64,000 nt of DNA from Rifleibacterium sp035352635 (lineage in GTDB: Bacteria; Muiribacteriota; Ozemobacteria; Ozemobacterales; Ozemobacteraceae), in the NCBI GenBank assembly GCA_035352635.1, contig DAOPYA010000006.1:1-64000 (forward strand). The letters run 5' to 3'. Position numbers and translations under genes: made by a program. This document shows positions 59,485 through 64,000 of the stretch, in pieces. Numbering within the stretch: position 1 is the first letter of the stretch; the number at the start of each line of letters is the position of its first letter. Below the pieces are notes generated by a model, which saw only the letters and a list, made by a program, of their open reading frames with translations, had not been told where the DNA came from and made no database searches.

Positions 59485-59575
59485 ATTACAATGATCGTGC
59501 GAAAAAATGTTAAAAAGCATCTGAAAAAACATAATTCTGCAGGAAATTCATGCGATCATGTGAAAAATGATTGTT
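59485..59575. repeat. Duplicated 90-bp promoter-side segment
   Basis: This segment, from attacaatgatcgtgcg to the end of the 207-residue gene, matches 54898-54988 with only a few differences. It links the hipA remnant to the intact gene. Confidence 0.85.
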
Positions 59576-60199
59576 TTATGGCTGCCCCTGATTCTGACGC
59601 TGACCCTTTTTCTGGCTCATGAAAGCTTTTGCCGATTCTTTCTGGCTCTGAAAAAAGGCCTGCAGCTTTTCGTTCAGTGCCTGCCCCTCAAGATTTGAAT
59701 CGGCGCCAACTTTGTCGAGAAAGTCCATGTTTTCCTGATGCTTCCCGGCAAAAAAGGCTTTGAATTCTTCGTAAGACCTTGTAAATCTGGCAAGGGCCTG
59801 TTCCCGCATTTCTGGTCTGGCACCAGGTCCCTCTGCAACTGCCTTTTCAAAGGCTGCAATGCGTTCCGCATGCATCTGCTGGCGAAATGCCGAATTCTTC
59901 TCATACTGGCGGGTCTTGAACTCCTTCAGAGCCTGTATCAGTTCAGACTTCGGCTTTCCCTGCATTGACGCCATGAATTGCTTACCCTCTGCAGCCTCTT
60001 CGGCAAGAAATTCCTGCAGTCTGGCCTGCTGCTCCGAAAAAAGCTTGCCCATCTGCATGCTGCCGCTCTTAGTTCCCATTTTTCCATTCTGAGCCTGCAT
60101 ATTCTGCGCCAATACGGGCTGGTTTAAAATGCTGCCGGCGAGAAGGCCGGCGACGGCGAGCGCTTTCATTGTCGAAAAAAACAGTCTGCTTCTGCTCAT
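59576..60199 (-). CDS. Secreted helical charged protein
   Basis: The 207-residue protein starts at ATG 60199 with GGGAGG 9 nt upstream and has a signal peptide (about 1-31, ending V-L-A-Q-N). The mature part is almost all alpha-helical and rich in Glu, Lys, Gln and Phe (S-E-Q-Q-A-R-L-Q-E-F-L, Q-E-N-M-D-F-L-D-K), somewhat like Spy/LTXXQ-type periplasmic chaperones but without their motifs. No cysteines. A truncated copy lies at 54985-55104. Function unknown. Confidence 0.78.
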   Translation of the reverse strand: MSRSRLFFSTMKALAVAGLLAGSILNQPVLAQNMQAQNGKMGTKSGSMQMGKLFSEQQARLQEFLAEEAAEGKQFMASMQGKPKSELIQALKEFKTRQYEKNSAFRQQMHAERIAAFEKAVAEGPGARPEMREQALARFTRSYEEFKAFFAGKHQENMDFLDKVGADSNLEGQALNEKLQAFFQSQKESAKAFMSQKKGQRQNQGQP

Positions 60200-60314
60200 T
60201 TATTTTTTTCCTCCCGGAGTAACAGATTCGAGAAACCTGGCCAGCCAGGCATGGTTATGTCTGTCGCTGCCTGCTTATGATACTCCCGGTTCGGTTCGGG
60301 GCCAAAACAATATT

Positions 60315-60340
60315 ATTAACGAACATGTCTGGTCGTTAAT
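60315..60340. promoter_or_regulatory. Inverted repeat upstream of the ygeY promoter
   Basis: ATTAACGA (60315-60322) and TCGTTAAT (60333-60340) are perfect 8-bp inverted halves separated by 10 bp, a typical dimeric repressor or activator site. It lies about 57 bp upstream of the -35. Confidence 0.6.
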
Positions 60341-60350
60341 TTTCGCTTTT

Positions 60351-60380
60351 TCGATTAACATCGATTATCATCGATTATCA
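60351..60380 (+). promoter_or_regulatory. Three 10-bp tandem repeats upstream of the ygeY promoter
   Basis: TCGATTAACA, TCGATTATCA and TCGATTATCA follow each other without gap. A 10-bp period puts each copy on the same face of the helix, as in direct-repeat operators. They end 16 bp before the -35. Confidence 0.6.
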
Positions 60381-60396
60381 TTAAGCGACTTGGATA

Positions 60397-60425
60397 TTGT
60401 TAAAAAGTTAACACTCGGGTATAAT
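60397..60425 (+). promoter_or_regulatory. Sigma-70-type promoter of ygeY-ygeW
   Basis: TTGTTA (60397-60402) and TATAAT (60420-60425) are 17 bp apart. The predicted start is near 60432, giving a leader of about 58 nt before the GGAG site of ygeY. Confidence 0.75.
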
Positions 60426-60489
60426 TTGGCAACGCGGACGGTCGATATATTACTTCGGTCTGCACCACTATAGAAAACTGGAGATTGGA

Positions 60490-61692
60490 ATGAGCAACTC
60501 AAAGAAAATCATGGAACTGGCTGAGAAGTATCGCGATTATACTGCCAAAAACCTTGGCAAGATGGTCAAAATTCCCTCTGAAAGCATGAAGGAAAAAGAC
60601 GTTCAGGCAGAAGCCGCCCGTCAGATGAAAGAAGCCGGTTTCGATGAAGTTCGCATCGATGGACTCGGAAACGTTATCGGCCGCATCGGCAAGGGCAAAA
60701 CTGTCATCGCCATTGATGGCCATGTTGATACAGTCGGGGTCGGCAACCGCGCCAACTGGGAATTTGATCCGTTCAGCGGCGATGTCAAAGACGGTTATGT
60801 CTGGGGCCGTGGAACCATCGACCAGGAAGGCGGCATCGCTTCAGCAATTACCGCCGGCCGCATTCTTAAAGACATGGGCTTTGACCGCGACGTTACTTTT
60901 TATGTAGTCAGCTCAGTCATGGAAGAAGATTGCGATGGTCTCTGCTGGAAATACCTCGTCGAAGAAGAAAAACTCAAACCAGACTTCGTCATCAGCACTG
61001 AACCGACTAACCTCAACATCTATCGCGGTCATCGCGGTCGTATGGAAATCGGCGTCGATTTCCGTGGTATTTCGTGCCATGGTTCAGCCCCTGAACGCGG
61101 CAAAAACGCTGTTTACATGGCAGCTAAATTTGCTCTCGAAGTCGAAAAACTTAACGAACGCCTGAAACACGATGATTTTCTTGGCAAAGGCACGGTGACC
61201 ATTTCTGAATTCAAATCAGGCAGCCCGTCACTCTGTGCCGTAGCCGATTCGGTCCACATTCACCTTGATCGCCGCCTTACCTGGGGCGAAACCAAAGATT
61301 CAGCTGTCAAAGAAGTTGAAGATGTCATCAAGGCTATCGGCCTCAAACTGAACGATGAAGCCAAAGTCGAAGTTCTTCATTACGAAGAAGTCGCTTACAC
61401 CGGCCTTAAATACGGCATGGAAAAGTATTTCCCCACCTGGAAAATCCCCGAAACCGAACACGTCGTTCAGACTGGCGTAAAATCATTCAAGGAACTGTTC
61501 AATAAAGACCCGAAGGTCGATAAATGGACATTCTCGACCAACGGCGTTACCATCAACGGCTATTACAAGATTCCGATGATCGGCTTTGGCCCGGGCAACG
61601 AAGTTTACGCGCACGCTCCGAACGAAAAGATTCCGGTTGATGATCTTGTGAAGGCTTCGGCTTTCTACGCCCAGTTCGCTTATAATATCTGA
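60490..61692 (+). CDS. ygeY: YgeY family M20 metallopeptidase/deacetylase
   Basis: The 400-residue M20 hydrolase starts at ATG 60490 with GGAG upstream. Metal-binding features: I-D-G-H-V-D-T-V near residue 75 (His, Asp), W-G-R-G-T-I-D-Q-E-G-G near 108-118 (Asp), V-M-E-E-D-C near 145 (catalytic Glu/metal Glu) and S-T-E-P-T-N near 172. The sequence fits the YgeY group (selenium-dependent or uric-acid type nitrogen clusters) rather than succinyl-diaminopimelate enzymes. It is followed by ygeW, 91 bp downstream. It would hydrolyse an N-acyl or ureido intermediate. Confidence 0.87.
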   Translation: MSNSKKIMELAEKYRDYTAKNLGKMVKIPSESMKEKDVQAEAARQMKEAGFDEVRIDGLGNVIGRIGKGKTVIAIDGHVDTVGVGNRANWEFDPFSGDVKDGYVWGRGTIDQEGGIASAITAGRILKDMGFDRDVTFYVVSSVMEEDCDGLCWKYLVEEEKLKPDFVISTEPTNLNIYRGHRGRMEIGVDFRGISCHGSAPERGKNAVYMAAKFALEVEKLNERLKHDDFLGKGTVTISEFKSGSPSLCAVADSVHIHLDRRLTWGETKDSAVKEVEDVIKAIGLKLNDEAKVEVLHYEEVAYTGLKYGMEKYFPTWKIPETEHVVQTGVKSFKELFNKDPKVDKWTFSTNGVTINGYYKIPMIGFGPGNEVYAHAPNEKIPVDDLVKASAFYAQFAYNI

Positions 61693-61783
61693 GGTTAAAG
61701 CCCGTTGGGCAGGTTTTAAAATGCCTGTTCAACGGTTCTCTTTTGTCTGTAGGGTTTTAAACAAATACAAAAAGGAAATATAA

Positions 61784-62974
61784 ATGAAAGAATTAAATGC
61801 TCTGCTGAAAGAAATCAAGGGTTACAAAAGCAAAATGCACGGTAAAGATTTCCTCCTCACCTGGGAAAAATCCACCGACGAGCTGAAACAGATTCTTGCC
61901 ATCGCCGACCTGCTCAAATTGATGCGCGAAAAGAACATTTCTGCAAAGGTGTTTGACAGCGGTATCGCCGTATCTTTGTTCCGCGACAATTCGACCCGCA
62001 CCAGATTTTCTTTTGCTTCAGCATGTAATTTGCTTGGCCTCGCCGTCCAGGATCTCGACGAAGGCAAATCGCAGATCGCTCATGGCGAAACCGTTCGCGA
62101 AACTGCGAACATGATTTCTTTCCTGTCAGAAGTTATCGGCATTCGCGATGACATGTATCTCGGCGCCGGCAATACCTATATGCGTGAAGTCGGTGATGCT
62201 CTTGATGACGGTGTTAAGCAGGGTGTTCTGCCGCAGAGACCTGCGGTTGTTAACCTTCAGTGCGATATCGATCACCCGACCCAGGCAATGGCCGACCTCG
62301 GCTGGCTCAAAGAACATTTTGGCGGGCTCGATAAACTCAAAGGCAAGAAGATCGCGATGACCTGGGCGTATTCACCGAGTTACGGCAAGCCCCTTTCCGT
62401 ACCCCAGGGTATTATCGGCCTGATGACCCGCTTTGGCATGGATGTCGCTCTTGCTCACCCCGAAGGCTACAACCTGATACCCGATGTAATGGAAGTCGCG
62501 AAGAAAAACGCCAAGGAAAGCGGCGGCAAATTCAGCGTCAGCAACAGCATGGAAGAAGCCTTCAAGGGTGCTGACATCGTTTACCCGAAGAGCTGGGCGC
62601 CTTATGCCGTTATGGGCAGGCGCACTGAACTGCTGCGCAAGAACGATCACGATGGTCTCAAGGCTCTCGAAAAAGAATGTCTGGCCAACAATGCCAAGTT
62701 CAAAAACTGGGAATGCACCGAAGAAATGATGAAGCACACTAAAAAAGGCAAGGCGCTCTACATGCACTGCCTGCCCGCCGACATCACTGACGTTTCGTGC
62801 AAGGCCGGTGAAGTTGCCGCCAGCGTTTTTGACCGCTATCGCATTGAAACTTACAAAGAAGCCGGTTACAAGCCCTATATGATCGCTGCCATGATTCTGA
62901 CCACCCGCTTTAAAGAAGTGCCGGGCATGCTCGAAGCCCTGGTTGAAAAAGGCCGCAAAAGAATCAAGTTCTGA
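61784..62974 (+). CDS. ygeW: YgeW family carbamoyltransferase
   Basis: The 396-residue protein starts at ATG 61784 with AAAGGA upstream. It is a knotted-type aspartate/ornithine carbamoyltransferase: carbamoyl phosphate loop D-N-S-T-R-T-R-F-S-F near residue 68, H-P-T-Q-A-M-A-D near 165, and M-H-C-L-P-A-D near 326. Insert lengths and the Y-S-P-S-Y-G-K-P-L-S loop fit YgeW rather than ordinary OTCase. Working backwards it would make carbamoyl phosphate from a ureido compound for the carbamate kinase at 47565, yielding ATP. A strong terminator follows. Confidence 0.88.
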   Translation: MKELNALLKEIKGYKSKMHGKDFLLTWEKSTDELKQILAIADLLKLMREKNISAKVFDSGIAVSLFRDNSTRTRFSFASACNLLGLAVQDLDEGKSQIAHGETVRETANMISFLSEVIGIRDDMYLGAGNTYMREVGDALDDGVKQGVLPQRPAVVNLQCDIDHPTQAMADLGWLKEHFGGLDKLKGKKIAMTWAYSPSYGKPLSVPQGIIGLMTRFGMDVALAHPEGYNLIPDVMEVAKKNAKESGGKFSVSNSMEEAFKGADIVYPKSWAPYAVMGRRTELLRKNDHDGLKALEKECLANNAKFKNWECTEEMMKHTKKGKALYMHCLPADITDVSCKAGEVAASVFDRYRIETYKEAGYKPYMIAAMILTTRFKEVPGMLEALVEKGRKRIKF

Positions 62975-62993
62975 TATTACCTCCGGTTATTTT

Positions 62994-63027
62994 AAAAGGC
63001 TTCAGGTGAACTGAAGCCTTTTTTTAT
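62994..63027 (+). terminator. Rho-independent terminator of ygeY-ygeW
   Basis: AAAAGGCTTCAG (62994-63005) pairs with CTGAAGCCTTTT (63011-63022) with loop GTGAA, followed by more T residues. Confidence 0.93.
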
Positions 63028-63104
63028 GGCGATTTTTCGGTTCGCCGCGGGTCTGGTTAAAGCAACTTTGACCCGGGCGCATCAGAGGGGGATTTATAGA
63101 ACCC

Positions 63105-64000
63105 TCAGAAGCTGGTCAGGGCCAGGCGGATTGCTTCTTGAAGGTTAACTGAATTGAAGGGTTTGCGCAGGAAGGCCTGCGGCAGATCGGTGTGAGAGCC
63201 TTTTAAGGCCATGGCATCATCGTAGCCGCTGGCCAGTATGAAGGGAAGTCGGGCTGATTTTTTGCGCAGCGCCGCCAGGGTTTGCCAGCCATCCATGCCG
63301 GGCATGATCAGATCGCAGATCACCAGTTTGATTCTGGGGTTAGTATCGAAAAGCTGCATGGCTTCAACCCCATCTTGTGCTTCGATGACTTCGAAATTAA
63401 AGTGTTGTAACATGCTGGTGGTAATAAAGCGCACCATCTGATCGTCTTCTACGACCAGAATATAGCCACCCTCAAGCTGTATTGGCAGGGTTTGTGAGTG
63501 GCTGGCGTTTTCTCTGGTCTTGTCTTCGGGGCTTTTGCCATGGGTTTCGCCAAGATAGGCCATGAGCATGGCACTAAGCTCAGCGGCTTTCATGGCCGCT
63601 TTCATGGCGTCGTCCTGCTTCTTTTTCTGGCGGTCTTCTTCATTGGCCTTCAGCAACTCAAGATTGCCGATGACGATCTGCAACTGGTTGTTGAATTGAT
63701 GAGCAACTGCTTCGGCAAGTTTGGCAAGGCTGTCGGCTCTTTCGGTCTGCTGGCGGTGCGCTTCGATTAAAATGCTCTGGCGTTCACTTTCTTTGCGGGC
63801 CAGCGCATTAGCATAAATTTCACCAATGACCCGCAATAATGAAATCTCTTCGTCGGTCCAGGAATGGATCTTGTTTATGCAATCGTAACCGAAAAGACCA
63901 ATCAACTTGTTGTTGTGCAGCAATGGCAAAACCAGGACTGCCGTTGTTTTATCTTCGCGAAGAACAATTTTGAATTCTTCGTGAGCATCGGGCATTTTTT
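63105..64000 (-). CDS. GAF-DHp-receiver protein without ATPase domain (partial, runs off window)
   Basis: The gene enters from beyond the window end. Visible: the end of a GAF domain (D-E-E-I-S-L-L-R-V-I-G-E-I-Y-A-N-A-L-A-R-K), a histidine-kinase dimerisation helix with the phospho-acceptor type H box (E-A-V-A-H-Q-F-N-N-Q-L), and then, after about 65 residues, a response receiver (V-V-E-D-D-Q-M-V-R; phospho-acceptor in V-I-C-D-L-I-M-P-G-M-D-G; later Lys in F-L-R-K-P-F). The N, G1 and G2 boxes of an HATPase domain are absent between them. It may act as a phosphotransfer or dimerisation protein. Confidence 0.85.
   Translation of the reverse strand, partial: KMPDAHEEFKIVLREDKTTAVLVLPLLHNNKLIGLFGYDCINKIHSWTDEEISLLRVIGEIYANALARKESERQSILIEAHRQQTERADSLAKLAEAVAHQFNNQLQIVIGNLELLKANEEDRQKKKQDDAMKAAMKAAELSAMLMAYLGETHGKSPEDKTRENASHSQTLPIQLEGGYILVVEDDQMVRFITTSMLQHFNFEVIEAQDGVEAMQLFDTNPRIKLVICDLIMPGMDGWQTLAALRKKSARLPFILASGYDDAMALKGSHTDLPQAFLRKPFNSVNLQEAIRLALTSF

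Noticed and set aside
52791..60199. Insertion sequence or transposon causing the duplications
   Set aside because: No transposase, no terminal inverted repeats and no target-site duplications were seen. One joint shows microhomology instead.

Overview
The window looks like chromosomal DNA of a Gram-negative, free-living bacterium of about 50% GC. Support for this: many signal-peptide proteins, a lipid-A-type lipid glycosylation operon, MltA, class III cyclases with large periplasmic sensor parts, and several pseudopilins. Pilin C-terminal modules with paired cysteines and an N-x-R..A-x-E-M-Y-N-M-D-H signature recur even in non-pilin proteins. I associate that with Candidatus Riflebacteria/Ozemobacteria-like lineages, but this assignment is inference from memory, not proven. 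There are no phage genes, no intact insertion sequences and no CRISPR. Only one RNA gene is certain, tRNA-Ala(CGC).

Layout. 0.2-5.7 kb: azlCD amino-acid exporter, a LysM-SGNH secreted hydrolase, tRNA-Ala, a broken DUF4276 gene and a ferric-reductase-like flavocytochrome pair. 5.7-11.5 kb: two overlapping genes for multi-pass membrane class III nucleotide cyclases. 11.7-20.2 kb: dispersed 60-bp repeats, a candidate structured RNA, a MATE transporter, a very large secreted protein carrying pilin-like modules, MltA, endonuclease I and a thioredoxin-fold secreted protein. 20.3-24.8 kb: a five-gene lipid/glycan operon (GT2, LAB_N, ArnT-like GT, small membrane protein, GH13). 24.9-31.2 kb: small secreted proteins, an SH3b-NlpC/P60 protein, MoaA, a ROK sugar kinase and a degenerate phosphohexomutase. 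31.2-46 kb: tandem repeats, RlmD-type methyltransferase, PPi-type phosphofructokinase, a JAMM-DinG helicase fusion, ankyrin protein, prepilin, methyltransferase, BI-1 protein, VIT/VWA protein, DnaQ-like exonuclease and ThpR. 46-48.5 and 60.5-63 kb: two halves of a Yge-type nitrogen catabolic pathway (PLP enzyme + carbamate kinase; YgeY + YgeW). 48.8-52.8 kb: FecR lipoprotein and a three-gene pseudopilin operon. 52.8-60.2 kb: a mosaic of duplicated and truncated gene pieces around an intact hipBA module. 63.1 kb to the end: a sensor-type protein that runs off the window.

The most striking system is the cyclase pair. The upstream protein keeps both metal-binding aspartates but has lost the transition-state Asn and Arg. 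The downstream protein has lost both metal aspartates but keeps the Asn and Arg. Class III active sites form at the dimer interface, so neither homodimer should work, whereas the heterodimer would have exactly one complete site and one dead site. This is the logic of mammalian adenylyl cyclase C1/C2 and of soluble guanylyl cyclase alpha/beta, here as two co-translated bacterial transmembrane receptors.

The second theme is local gene shuffling at 52.8-60.2 kb. The 3' end of a pseudopilin gene, a DUF3006-like small gene, a secreted helical-protein gene and the flanks of hipBA all occur twice, with reciprocal decay, a microhomology junction and what looks like a hipBA excision scar.
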